A DNA stretch of 64,000 nucleotides from Erwinia aphidicola. Its GTDB lineage: Bacteria > Pseudomonadota > Gammaproteobacteria > Enterobacterales > Enterobacteriaceae. Below are positions 17,308-25,970 of the stretch, in pieces. Each line of letters begins with the position of its first letter. The stretch's first letter is position 1. Below the pieces are notes generated by a model that saw only the letters and a list, made by a program, of their open reading frames with translations, did not search any database and had not been told where the DNA came from. The position numbers were made by a program, and so were the translations under genes. The stretch covers positions 372,001 through 436,000 of the forward strand of contig NZ_JAMKCQ010000001.1 in the NCBI RefSeq assembly GCF_024169515.1, given 5' to 3'.

Positions 17308-18756
17308 TTAGTGGTTATGTTCTTCCTGCGCCAGCGCATTCACACGCTTGCGGGCGCCAAACCAGCCCAGTACCAGCACCACGGCAATCAGCGGGATAGC
17401 CGCAATGGTGTAGGTGCCGTTCGGGTAGTCAAACGCCATCAGCACCAGCACGCTGGCCAGGAACAGCAGCGTCAGCCAGGAGGTAAACGGCGCCCACGGC
17501 ATTTTAAAGCTCACATCTTCCGCTTTACCCTCTTTGATCGCTTTACGCAGGCGCATCTGGCACACCACGATAAATGCCCAGGAAGAGATAATCCCCAGCG
17601 CCGCAACGTTCAGTACGATCTCAAACACGCGCGATGGCACCACGTAGTTCAGGTACACGCCGATGATGTATACGCCGATGGTGACCAGAATCCCCATATA
17701 AGGCACCTGCTGGCCGCTCATTTTCGACATGAACTTCGGCGCAGATCCGCCCATCGACATCGAGCGCAGGATACGCCCGGTTGAATAGAGGCCGGAGTTC
17801 AGGCTGGAAAGCGCTGCGCTCAGTACCACGATATTCATAATGCTGCCGACGTAAGGCACGCCCAGCTTGGTAAAGAAGGTCACGAACGGACTTTGACCGG
17901 CCTGATAGGCATTCCACGGCAGCAGCAGCACCAGCAGCACTACCGAGCCGACGTAGAACAGGCCAATACGCCAGATCACGCTGTTGATCGCTTTTGGCAG
18001 CATGGTTTTCGGGTCTTTACACTCCCCCGCGGCGGTGCCCACCAGCTCAATTGAGGCAAAGGCAAACACCACCCCCTGCACCAGCACCAGCGCCGGCATC
18101 AGACCATTGGGGAAGAAGCCGCCGTTGTCGCTGATCAGATGGAAGCCGGTCGCGTTACCGTCCAGCGGCTTGCCGCTGCCGAGGAACACCACACCGACCA
18201 CCAGGAAAATCACGATCGCCAGCACTTTAATCAGCGCAAACCAGAACTCCATTTCGGCGAACCACTTCACGCCGATCATATTCATCGTGCCGACAATGGC
18301 CAGCGCGCCAAGGGCAAACACCCATTGCGGCACATCACCAAACGCGCCCCAGTAGTGCATGTAGAGCGCCACGGCGGTGATATCCACAATCCCGGTCATC
18401 GCCCAGTTGACGAAGTACATCCAGCCCGCCACGTAAGAGGCTTTTTCACCGAGGAACTCACGGGAGTAGGAGACGAAGCTGCCGCTTGACGGGCGGTGCA
18501 GTACCAGTTCGCCAAGCGCGCGCAGAATGAAGAAGGAGAAGATACCGCAGACTAAATAGACCAGCGCCAGCGCCGGCCCCGCTGCCTGCAGGCGGGCGCC
18601 TGCTCCGAGGAACAGACCCGTACCAATCGCGCCGCCGATGGCAATCATCTGAACGTGACGGTTGTCCATAGCTTTATGGTAGCCGGAATCATGAGAATTT
18701 AACCAACGTCTTCTTGCAGCGCGTTTGTCTGCGCCAGATTTTTTATCAGCTTTCAT
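17308..18756 (-). CDS. ansP: L-asparagine permease AnsP
   Basis: 482 aa, amino acid/polyamine/organocation superfamily, 12 predicted membrane helices. The N-terminal RRWLNSHDSGYHKAMDNRHVQ and IAIGGAIGTGLFLGAGARLQ are near-identical to E. coli AnsP as I remember it, and so is FAFASIELVGTAAGECKDP. The C-terminus (GARKRVNALAQEEHNH) is shorter than the E. coli protein (499 aa). Imports asparagine by proton symport. It replaces the aegA-narQ stretch found here in E. coli. The ATG at 18754-18756 has no strong ribosome site nearby. Confidence 0.9.
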   Translation of the reverse strand: MKADKKSGADKRAARRRWLNSHDSGYHKAMDNRHVQMIAIGGAIGTGLFLGAGARLQAAGPALALVYLVCGIFSFFILRALGELVLHRPSSGSFVSYSREFLGEKASYVAGWMYFVNWAMTGIVDITAVALYMHYWGAFGDVPQWVFALGALAIVGTMNMIGVKWFAEMEFWFALIKVLAIVIFLVVGVVFLGSGKPLDGNATGFHLISDNGGFFPNGLMPALVLVQGVVFAFASIELVGTAAGECKDPKTMLPKAINSVIWRIGLFYVGSVVLLVLLLPWNAYQAGQSPFVTFFTKLGVPYVGSIMNIVVLSAALSSLNSGLYSTGRILRSMSMGGSAPKFMSKMSGQQVPYMGILVTIGVYIIGVYLNYVVPSRVFEIVLNVAALGIISSWAFIVVCQMRLRKAIKEGKAEDVSFKMPWAPFTSWLTLLFLASVLVLMAFDYPNGTYTIAAIPLIAVVLVLGWFGARKRVNALAQEEHNH

Positions 18757-19397
18757 TTTCTATCCTAGTTGTCCTGTCCACAAAAGAGTGATGCGGCTAC
18801 CTGTCCCGGGTATCCTGTTTTCTTATCTGTTTTCGAAGATGCCGACCAAACGATTGCGTACACTGTCGCATGTCTGAACAACTCCCCTGCCAGCTGTAGT
18901 TATATTCTTGACGCAGGCAGGGAAAATGCGGCGATGCATCCTAACCGTTCTGATTAACTGACGCAAAAAATCCACGACCGAAATCGTGAGCTTTTGTGAT
19001 TTTTGTCGGAGAACGCATAAAAAAACCGACCACAATTTGCGGTCGGTCAGTGAAAACACTAAGTACTACACAGGGACATACAGGGATGAGGGTAATGCTG
19101 GGGTCTTGCGGTCAATCTCACTACTTAACGCGGTTGATGGGTTAATTATGGCCTGGTTCAATGAAAAGCAGGGTGAGGGTTAGGTAAAAGCGTTAAAGCA
19201 TTGTCAACGAAAAACCAGCCAACTGGCGCCAAACGTCAAGAAGTATGTCAAAAGCCAACTGATGTAACAGGGCGTGAAAGTGCCCGCTTTTGCTACTTCT
19301 GCAAACTCCCTGCCGGCATTACACTACCCACTTGATTGAAAGGGTGATGAGAGTACGTTGCCCTCAATTCGCCGTCCGCAGGCAAGGAGTGAAGGTT
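18757..19397. other. Intergenic region between ansP and the NarL-like gene; contains a free-standing terminator
   Basis: 641 bp between divergent genes with no credible coding sequence. The most notable element is an intrinsic terminator on the minus strand at 19019-19047, which points toward ansP but lies 260 bp upstream of it. The sequence 19050-19250 upstream of that terminator has no gene, so it may encode a small RNA or be a leader of a leftward transcript. The right-hand 100 bp supply the promoter and ribosome site of the regulator. Confidence 0.55.
19019..19047 (-). terminator. Free-standing intrinsic terminator, possible sRNA 3' end
   Basis: On the minus strand ACCGACC-gcaaattgt-GGTCGGT is followed by seven T. 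No protein gene ends upstream of it on that strand, so it must close a non-coding transcript or an upstream antisense transcript. Confidence 0.7.
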
Positions 19398-20033
19398 ATG
19401 GAAGATCACGATTTCAGCGTATTGATTATCGAAAGCCACCCGCTGGTACGCTACGGACTGCACAGCCTGCTGGCGCAAGACCCGCGTTTTAAGCTGATAG
19501 TAGAGGCAAAAAGCGGTGCCGAAGGGGTGAGCAGAGCGCGCAGCCTGCGCCCCACCCTGATCCTGCTGGAGCGTGAAATCAGCGATATGCCCTACCCTGA
19601 TGCGATCAGTGCGCTGCGCGGCGCTTCGGCCGATTCGCAGATTGCGGTGTTAATAAACCAGCAGTGCGCTGACTTTTCGGCACTGATGACTTCCGGCGTT
19701 CAGGGAGTGATTCTAAAACGCACCGAAACGGAGCCACTGCTGGCAGAGATCGTCAAGGTTGCGCAGGGCGGTAAGGCCTGGAGCGCGGCTCTGCAGGGGA
19801 TTTATGGCGCCGCAGTACAGCAGGCCGATCGGCTGAGTATTCTCACCGGGCGCGAGCGTGAAGTCTTGCGTGAGGTGGCAAGCGGGTTGGCGAACCGTCA
19901 GATAGCCGACTGCCTGGCGATTTCAGAGCAGACCGTGAAGGTGCACATCCGCAATGTGCTGCGTAAGCTAAACGTGCACTCACGCGTGGCCGCCACCGTG
20001 CTCTGGTTATCCAGCCCGCACGCCAACCTGTAA
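19398..20033 (+). CDS. NarL/NarP-like response regulator with degenerate receiver
   Basis: 211 aa from the ATG at 19398 (AAGGAG 9 nt upstream). The C-terminal LuxR-type HTH (residues ~145-200, LTGREREVLREVASGLANRQ ... SEQTVKVHIRNVLRKLNV) is very close to NarL/NarP. The N-terminal receiver is altered: the acidic pair reads Glu12-Ser13 instead of Asp-Asp, the phospho-acceptor Asp is Glu58 (TLILLERE), and the conserved Thr/Ser is Ile (AVLINQQ), while the Lys near residue 106 (ILKRTE) remains. It therefore probably acts without phosphorylation, perhaps as a constitutive regulator. E. coli has the sensor gene narQ at this point; no sensor is present here. Confidence 0.85.
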   Translation: MEDHDFSVLIIESHPLVRYGLHSLLAQDPRFKLIVEAKSGAEGVSRARSLRPTLILLEREISDMPYPDAISALRGASADSQIAVLINQQCADFSALMTSGVQGVILKRTETEPLLAEIVKVAQGGKAWSAALQGIYGAAVQQADRLSILTGREREVLREVASGLANRQIADCLAISEQTVKVHIRNVLRKLNVHSRVAATVLWLSSPHANL

Positions 20034-20247
20034 CTGGCCGGGGCCGCTTTCGTACGATAATTTACATATTCTCCTCATTTTCTCCACGATTACTGACACA
20101 CGGGCAGGTAAAGTGATTAACTGCCGGAGCGTGTTGAATAAATTAAAAATTTTGCTCCGCGCTGGACGCAATATGCCTAACGCCGCAGGAAATACCGGCA
20201 CTCTTTTCTTCTACTCTTTACTCAGATAACACGCTGCGGAGCTCGAG

Positions 20248-23200
20248 ATGGCGAATTTCTTTATCGACCGCCCCATTTTTGCCTGGGTGCTGGCGATCCT
20301 GCTGTGCTTAACCGGCGGCCTGGCGATTGTCTCGCTGCCGATTGAACAGTATCCCGATCTGGCTCCCCCCAACGTACGCATTACGGCTAACTATCCGGGT
20401 GCTTCTGCCGAAACGCTGGAAAACACCGTGACTCAGGTGATTGAACAGAACATGACCGGCATCGACAATCTGATGTACATGTCGTCGCAGAGCAGTAACA
20501 CCGGCCAGGCCACCATCACCCTCACCTTTAGCGCCGGGACCAACCCGGATGAAGCGCGCCAGCAGGTGCAGAACCAGCTGCAGGCCGCCCTGCGTAAACT
20601 GCCGCAGGACGTGCAGTCGCAGGGGGTTACCGTCAATAAAACCGGCGACAGCAATATCCTGATGGTGGCGTTTGTCTCCACCGACGGCAGCATGGACAAG
20701 CAGGATATCTCCGACTACGTTGCCAGTAATATCCAGGATCCCCTCAGCCGTATTGACGGCGTCGGTCAGGTGGATGCCTACGGCTCGCAGTATGCGATGC
20801 GTATCTGGCTCGACCCGGATAAGCTGATTAACTATGCGCTGACCACCGCCGATGTGGTCAGCGCCATCGAATCGCAGAACAGCCAGGTCGCCGTCGGCCA
20901 GCTCGGTGGCCTGCCCTCCGTTGATCGCCAGGCGCTGAACGCCACCATCAACTCCCAGTCGCTGCTGCAAACCCCGGAGCAGTTCCGCGAAATTACGCTG
21001 AAAGTGAATACCGACGGCTCGGTGGTCACCCTCGGCCAGGTGGCAAAAGTCGAGCTGGGCGCCGAAAAATATGACTTCCTCAGCCGCTACAACGGCCTGC
21101 CCGCTTCTGGTCTCGGTATCAAGCTGGCATCCGGCGCCAACGAAATGGAAACCGACAAGCTGGTGCGCGCCCGCCTGGAAGAGCTGTCACACTATTTTCC
21201 GCACGGCCTGAAAACCGAAATCGCCTATGAGACCACGCCATTTGTTAAAGCCTCGATTGAGGACGTGGTGAAAACCCTGTTCGAAGCGGTGCTGCTGGTG
21301 TTCCTGGTGATGTACCTGTTCCTGCAAAACTTCCGCGCCACGCTAATCCCAACCATTGCCGTTCCCGTGGTGCTGCTGGGCACCTTTGGCGTGCTCTACA
21401 CCTTTGGCTACAGCATCAACACCCTGACGATGTTCGCGATGGTGCTGGCGATAGGCCTGCTGGTGGACGATGCCATCGTGGTGGTGGAGAACGTTGAGCG
21501 CATCATGAGTGAGGAGGGTCTGTCACCGCGGGAAGCGACGCGCAAATCAATGGGCCAGATTCAGGGGGCGCTGGTGGGTATTGCGCTGGTGCTGTCGGCA
21601 GTCTTTGTGCCGATGGCCTTCTTCGGCGGCACCACCGGTGCGATTTACCGCCAGTTCTCCGTGACGATTGTTTCGGCCATGGTGCTGTCGGTACTGGTGG
21701 CGATGATCCTTACCCCTGCCCTGTGCTCCACCCTGCTGAAACCGCTGGCGCAGGGGCATCACCACGGTCGTCGCGGCTTCTTCGGCTGGTTTAACCGCGT
21801 GTTCAACAGTCAAGCGCAACGCTACCAGCGCGGCGTCGCCAGAATTCTCGCCAAAGGTGGCCGCTGGCTGCTGCTCTACCTGGCGCTGATCGCCATTATG
21901 GCCCTGCTGTTTGTGCGCCTGCCTACCTCCTTCCTGCCGCTGGAGGATCGCGGTATCTTCACCACGCAGATCCAGCTGCCGCCGGGCTCCACGCTGCAGC
22001 AAACCACCAAAGTGGTGGAGAAAGTTGAGAAGTATTACCTGACCGAAGAGAAGACAAACGTGCTGTCGGTGTTTGCCACTATCGGCTCGGGACCGGGCGG
22101 TAACGGGCAGAACGTCGCGCGTATGTTTGTGCGCCTGAAAGACTGGAAAGAACGGCAGGACAGCGAAAACTCCGCCTTTGCCATTATCGAACGCGCCACC
22201 AAAGCCTTGAGTAAAATCAAGGAGGCACGGGTAATTGCCAGCAGCCCGCCGGCCATTACCGGGCTGGGTAACTCCGCCGGCTTCGATATGGAGCTGCAGG
22301 ACCACGCTGGGCTGGGGCACGACGCCCTGATGAGCGCACGCGATACGCTGCTGGAGATGGCGCAGAAAAACCCTGCGCTGACCCGCGTACGCCACAATGG
22401 TCTGGATGACAGCCCGCAGCTGCGCATTGATATCGATCAGCGCAAGGCGCAGGCGCTGGCCGTCTCGCTGGATGATATCAACGCCACCCTGCAAACCGGC
22501 TGGGGTTCGACCTACGTCAATGACTTCCTTGACCGTGGCCGCGTCAAGAAAGTTTACGTGCAGGCCGATGCGAAGTTCCGCATGCTGCCGGACGACATCA
22601 GTAAATGGTACGTGCGTAATACCAACGGGGAGATGGTGCCGTTTACCGCCTTCGCCACCACCCACTGGGAAACCGGTTCGCCGCGCCTCGAGCGTTATAA
22701 CGGCTACTCGGCGCTGGAAATTGTCGGTGAATCGGCCGCGGGCGTCAGTAACGGTGCCGCCATGGACGTAATGGAGAAGCTGGTGAGCCAGCTGCCAACC
22801 GGCATCGGCCTGCAGTGGACCGGGGCGTCACTGCAGGAGCGCATGACCGGCGCGCAGGCCCCTGCGCTGTACGCGCTGTCGCTGCTGGTGGTGTTCCTGT
22901 GCCTCGCCGCGCTGTATGAGAGCTGGTCGATTCCCTTCTCGGTGATGCTGGTGGTGCCGCTGGGGGTCATCGGTGCGCTGGTCGCCACCTGGCTGCGCGG
23001 GCTGGAAAACGATGTTTACTTCCAGGTGGGTCTGCTGACGGTGATCGGGCTGTCGGCGAAAAACGCCATTCTGATCGTAGAGTTCGCTAACGATCTCAAT
23101 ACCCGCGGAGGCGATCTGATTGAATCAACGCTGGAGGCATCACGCCAGCGCCTGCGACCGATTCTGATGACCTCGCTGGCATTTATCTTCGGCGTGCTGC

Positions 23201-23361
23201 CTATGGCCATCAGCAACGGTGCCGGTTCCAGCAGTCAGCATGCGGTAGGGACGGGCGTGATGGGCGGGATGATTTCGGCGACGGTACTGGCGATCTTCTT
23301 TGTACCGCTGTTCTTCGTGGTGGTGCGCAGGCGCTTCCCGCTGAAAGAGAAGCCGCTGTAA
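20248..23361 (+). CDS. acrD: RND multidrug efflux permease AcrD
   Basis: 1037 aa (E. coli 1037). Inner-membrane proton antiporter that works with AcrA and TolC; AcrD exports aminoglycosides, anionic beta-lactams and similar amphiphiles. N-terminal [20 protein letters not shown], proton-relay Asp407-Asp408 ([16 protein letters not shown]) and the TM10 lysine segment ([17 protein letters not shown]) are all intact. No membrane-fusion-protein gene lies beside it, as in E. coli, so AcrA must come from elsewhere. Start ATG at 20248 is preceded by GGAG. The upstream neighbour is the NarL-like regulator. Confidence 0.95.
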   Translation: MANFFIDRPIFAWVLAILLCLTGGLAIVSLPIEQYPDLAPPNVRITANYPGASAETLENTVTQVIEQNMTGIDNLMYMSSQSSNTGQATITLTFSAGTNPDEARQQVQNQLQAALRKLPQDVQSQGVTVNKTGDSNILMVAFVSTDGSMDKQDISDYVASNIQDPLSRIDGVGQVDAYGSQYAMRIWLDPDKLINYALTTADVVSAIESQNSQVAVGQLGGLPSVDRQALNATINSQSLLQTPEQFREITLKVNTDGSVVTLGQVAKVELGAEKYDFLSRYNGLPASGLGIKLASGANEMETDKLVRARLEELSHYFPHGLKTEIAYETTPFVKASIEDVVKTLFEAVLLVFLVMYLFLQNFRATLIPTIAVPVVLLGTFGVLYTFGYSINTLTMFAMVLAIGLLVDDAIVVVENVERIMSEEGLSPREATRKSMGQIQGALVGIALVLSAVFVPMAFFGGTTGAIYRQFSVTIVSAMVLSVLVAMILTPALCSTLLKPLAQGHHHGRRGFFGWFNRVFNSQAQRYQRGVARILAKGGRWLLLYLALIAIMALLFVRLPTSFLPLEDRGIFTTQIQLPPGSTLQQTTKVVEKVEKYYLTEEKTNVLSVFATIGSGPGGNGQNVARMFVRLKDWKERQDSENSAFAIIERATKALSKIKEARVIASSPPAITGLGNSAGFDMELQDHAGLGHDALMSARDTLLEMAQKNPALTRVRHNGLDDSPQLRIDIDQRKAQALAVSLDDINATLQTGWGSTYVNDFLDRGRVKKVYVQADAKFRMLPDDISKWYVRNTNGEMVPFTAFATTHWETGSPRLERYNGYSALEIVGESAAGVSNGAAMDVMEKLVSQLPTGIGLQWTGASLQERMTGAQAPALYALSLLVVFLCLAALYESWSIPFSVMLVVPLGVIGALVATWLRGLENDVYFQVGLLTVIGLSAKNAILIVEFANDLNTRGGDLIESTLEASRQRLRPILMTSLAFIFGVLPMAISNGAGSSSQHAVGTGVMGGMISATVLAIFFVPLFFVVVRRRFPLKEKPL

Positions 23362-23390
23362 GAGACAAACCCTGAAGATTGTCTGCAGCA

Positions 23391-23419
23391 AAAAGGCAGC
23401 CTGAAAGGGCTGCCTTTTA
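23391..23419 (+). terminator. Terminator after acrD
   Basis: AAAAGGCAGCC-tgaaa-GGGCTGCCTTTT, 30 bp past the acrD stop. Symmetric A/T flanks allow action in both directions, so it could also end the leftward ypfM transcript. Confidence 0.88.
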
Positions 23420-23484
23420 TTTATTTGGGATACTGAAGATCAAGCCGGTTGACAGGCTCGCCGTGCTTTTCTTAATGAAACTCA

Positions 23485-23544
23485 TTACTTACGTAACATG
23501 GTTTCAATAAAGTCTTTCCAGTTCCCTAGTTCTAAATCGATCAT
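23485..23544 (-). CDS. ypfM: Small protein YpfM (19 aa)
   Basis: The translation MIDLELGNWKDFIETMLRK from the ATG at 23542-23544 differs from the E. coli YpfM sequence I remember (MIERELGNWKDFIEVMLRK) at only three positions. It lies in the same place, just downstream of acrD on the opposite strand. AGAGGG upstream of the ATG serves as ribosome site. The protein is amphipathic; its function is not known to me. The gene is easily missed because it is only 60 nt. Confidence 0.9.
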   Translation of the reverse strand: MIDLELGNWKDFIETMLRK

Positions 23545-23791
23545 AATGCCCTCTCTTATTTTGTGGGGTCATTTTAGGACGATTCCTAGTCAATTGGAAG
23601 TGATTGCGGCCAGTTACTGCCATAGGTAAAAGCGTGATTAATCGGGTTTGGCTGAATTTGTGTGCTGGCGCACACTCCTCAGGTAATGATTTCTAAGGTA
23701 ATTATCAGGCGGTCAATAGATAGCCGGGTTTTGGAATTTTTCAAATCCGCAGAAAGGTGACCCGGCGCGCGAATGCCACCGGGTGGGCCAG

Positions 23792-23986
23792 TTATTTCAG
23801 AATGATCACTTTGTCATAGCCGCCGCTTTCACTGTCGATATGCGTCTTGGCATCAGGATGCTCTCTCATCACCGCCTCGACGATCTGGGCAAACTCTTCA
23901 CAGCGCGAATTTTTTTTGCGCGTCAGGACAATCGTTGACTGGGTCTCTTCGACCTTGTGCGCCGCCGACTCTTTAAGATAGTTCAT
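23792..23986 (-). CDS. Hypothetical small protein, 64 aa
   Basis: Starts at the ATG 23984-23986 behind an unusually strong ribosome site (AAGGAGGGGAGCG). The protein MNYLKESAAHKVEETQSTIV... is charged and soluble, with a central NSRCEEFAQIVEAVMREHPD helix and an end DSESGGYDKVIILK. No domain recognised. It stands alone between ypfM and treZ, divergent from treZ. A GC-rich imperfect hairpin (about 23760-23785) lies just past its stop and might terminate it. Confidence 0.7.
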   Translation of the reverse strand: MNYLKESAAHKVEETQSTIVLTRKKNSRCEEFAQIVEAVMREHPDAKTHIDSESGGYDKVIILK

Positions 23987-24182
23987 CGCTCCCCTCCTTT
24001 TATCATGGGTTTCTACCCCTCCGAATATAGATGAAGTCCACAAATAACAGAAGGGTACAGAAGTCTGACTTTTGATACAGGGCATCAAACGCCCCCTCTT
24101 ACTTCAGCGTCGGCATATCTGGTCTATGATTGATTTTTAGCGCAGCGGCTGTTGGTGGCGTTCTCAATAACGAGGTGATTCA

Positions 24183-25970
24183 ATGCAGTCGAGCACATTG
24201 GGTAAGGGTTGGGGTAGCGAATATCACGAAACGGGTCAGGTAAACTTTCGTCTCTGGGCCAGCGGACAGCAAAAAATCGCTCTGAAGCTGGATAACGTTG
24301 AGCACCCGATGCACACCGTCGGCGATGGCTGGTTTGAGCTGCAGCTTGCAGACGTAAAACCCGGTAGCGCCTATCAGTTTGTGCTGGCGGACGGCACCGC
24401 CGTGCCTGACCCGGCTTCGCGCGCGCAGCAAACGGACGTTAACGGCCCTTCGCTGGTCGTCGACCCGCACAGCTATCGCTGGCAAAACGCCGGATGGCAG
24501 GGGCGAGCGTGGGAAGAGAGCGTGTTCTATGAACTGCACGTCGGCACCTTTACCCCGCAGGGCACCTTGCAGGCCGCTATGGGTAAACTGCCGCAGCTGG
24601 CAGAACTCGGCATCACCGTGATTGAGCTGCTGCCGCTGTCGCAGTTTGGCGGCGAGCGCGGCTGGGGCTATGACGGCGTGCTGCTGTATGCGCCGCATTC
24701 CGCCTACGGAACGCCGGACGACCTGAAAGCCTTTGTCGATGCGGCACACGGCCTTGGGTTGTCGGTGGTGCTGGATATCGTGCTCAACCATTTTGGCCCG
24801 GAGGGCAACTATCTGCCGCTGCTGGCCCCGGACTTTTTTGATCAATCGCGTAACACCCCGTGGGGACCCGGCATCGCCTATCACGTTGACGCGGTGCGGC
24901 GCTACATTGCCGATGCCCCGCTGTGGTGGCTGCAGGAGTACCAGCTGGATGGATTACGCTTCGACGCCATTGACCAGATTGTCGATAGCTCGCCAAAGCA
25001 CGTGCTGATTGAGATTGCCGAACGCATCCGCGCTGAAATCACCACCCGCCCAATCCACCTCACCACCGAAGACTGCCGCAACGTCACGTTCCTGCATCGC
25101 CGGGCGCAGGATGGATCCACGCCGCTGTTCAGCGGGGAGTGGAACGATGATTTCCACAATGCCATGCACGTGCTGGCAACCGGCGAAACCCACGCTTATT
25201 ACCAGGATTTTGCCCAGCAGCCGGAGAAACTGCTCGCCCGCGTCCTGACCGAAGGGTTTGCTTATCAGGGCGAAGTGTCGCCGCAGAGCGGGGAGAAACG
25301 CGGTGTCGATAGCCGCAGCCAGCCGCCGGTGGCCTTTGTCGACTTTATTCAGAATCACGACCAAACCGGCAACCGCGCGCGCGGCGATCGGCTGATTAGC
25401 CTGGCCGGCAGCGAGCGTACTCAGGTTCTGTACGCTGCCCTGCTGCTGTCGCCGCATATTCCGCTGCTGTTTATGGGCGAGGAGTACGGCGAAACTAACC
25501 CGTTTATGTTCTTCACCGATTTTCACGGCGAGCTGGCCAGAGCGGTGCGCGAAGGGCGCGCCAGAGAGTTTGCCGGCCACGAGGATCATATGGATGAGAG
25601 CGTGCCCGACCCGAACGCTGAATCAACCTTTATCAGCTCGAAGCTCGACTGGCAGAAGCCTGAGAGCAGCGCAGGCGCGCAGTGGCTGGCGCTGACGCGG
25701 CAGCTGCTGGCCATCCGCCACCAGCATCTGGTGCCGCTGCTGGCCCACGCCCCTGGCAATTGCGGCAGTGTGATTGAAACCGCGCCCGGCTTCCTCGCCG
25801 TCAGCTGGAAGTGGCCGCAGGCAACGCTGTCGATGGCGCTGAACACAGGAGAGCGCGCACACGCCCTGCCTGAACTGCCCGGCAGCACCCTGTTCGCCTG
25901 GCCTGAAGCCGCAGAGGAACTGGCACCGAATGCCATTATCGTCCGGCTGGCAAAGGAGGAAGCAGCATGA
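24183..25970 (+). CDS. treZ: Malto-oligosyltrehalose trehalohydrolase
   Basis: 595 aa, GH13. Releases trehalose from maltooligosyl-trehalose. Layout: N-terminal CBM48-like beta domain (VNFRLWASGQQKIALKL), the catalytic barrel from about residue 110 (YELHVGTFTPQGT), nucleophile region QLDGLRFDAIDQI (Asp about 260), acid/base EIAERIR (about 280), transition-state Asp in FIQNHDQTGNRARG (about 391), then a small C-terminal beta domain. GAGGTG precedes the ATG at 24183. Its stop overlaps the treY start by 4 nt (ATGA), so the two are translationally coupled. Supports osmotic and desiccation tolerance through trehalose; absent at this place in E. coli. Confidence 0.93.
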   Translation: MQSSTLGKGWGSEYHETGQVNFRLWASGQQKIALKLDNVEHPMHTVGDGWFELQLADVKPGSAYQFVLADGTAVPDPASRAQQTDVNGPSLVVDPHSYRWQNAGWQGRAWEESVFYELHVGTFTPQGTLQAAMGKLPQLAELGITVIELLPLSQFGGERGWGYDGVLLYAPHSAYGTPDDLKAFVDAAHGLGLSVVLDIVLNHFGPEGNYLPLLAPDFFDQSRNTPWGPGIAYHVDAVRRYIADAPLWWLQEYQLDGLRFDAIDQIVDSSPKHVLIEIAERIRAEITTRPIHLTTEDCRNVTFLHRRAQDGSTPLFSGEWNDDFHNAMHVLATGETHAYYQDFAQQPEKLLARVLTEGFAYQGEVSPQSGEKRGVDSRSQPPVAFVDFIQNHDQTGNRARGDRLISLAGSERTQVLYAALLLSPHIPLLFMGEEYGETNPFMFFTDFHGELARAVREGRAREFAGHEDHMDESVPDPNAESTFISSKLDWQKPESSAGAQWLALTRQLLAIRHQHLVPLLAHAPGNCGSVIETAPGFLAVSWKWPQATLSMALNTGERAHALPELPGSTLFAWPEAAEELAPNAIIVRLAKEEAA

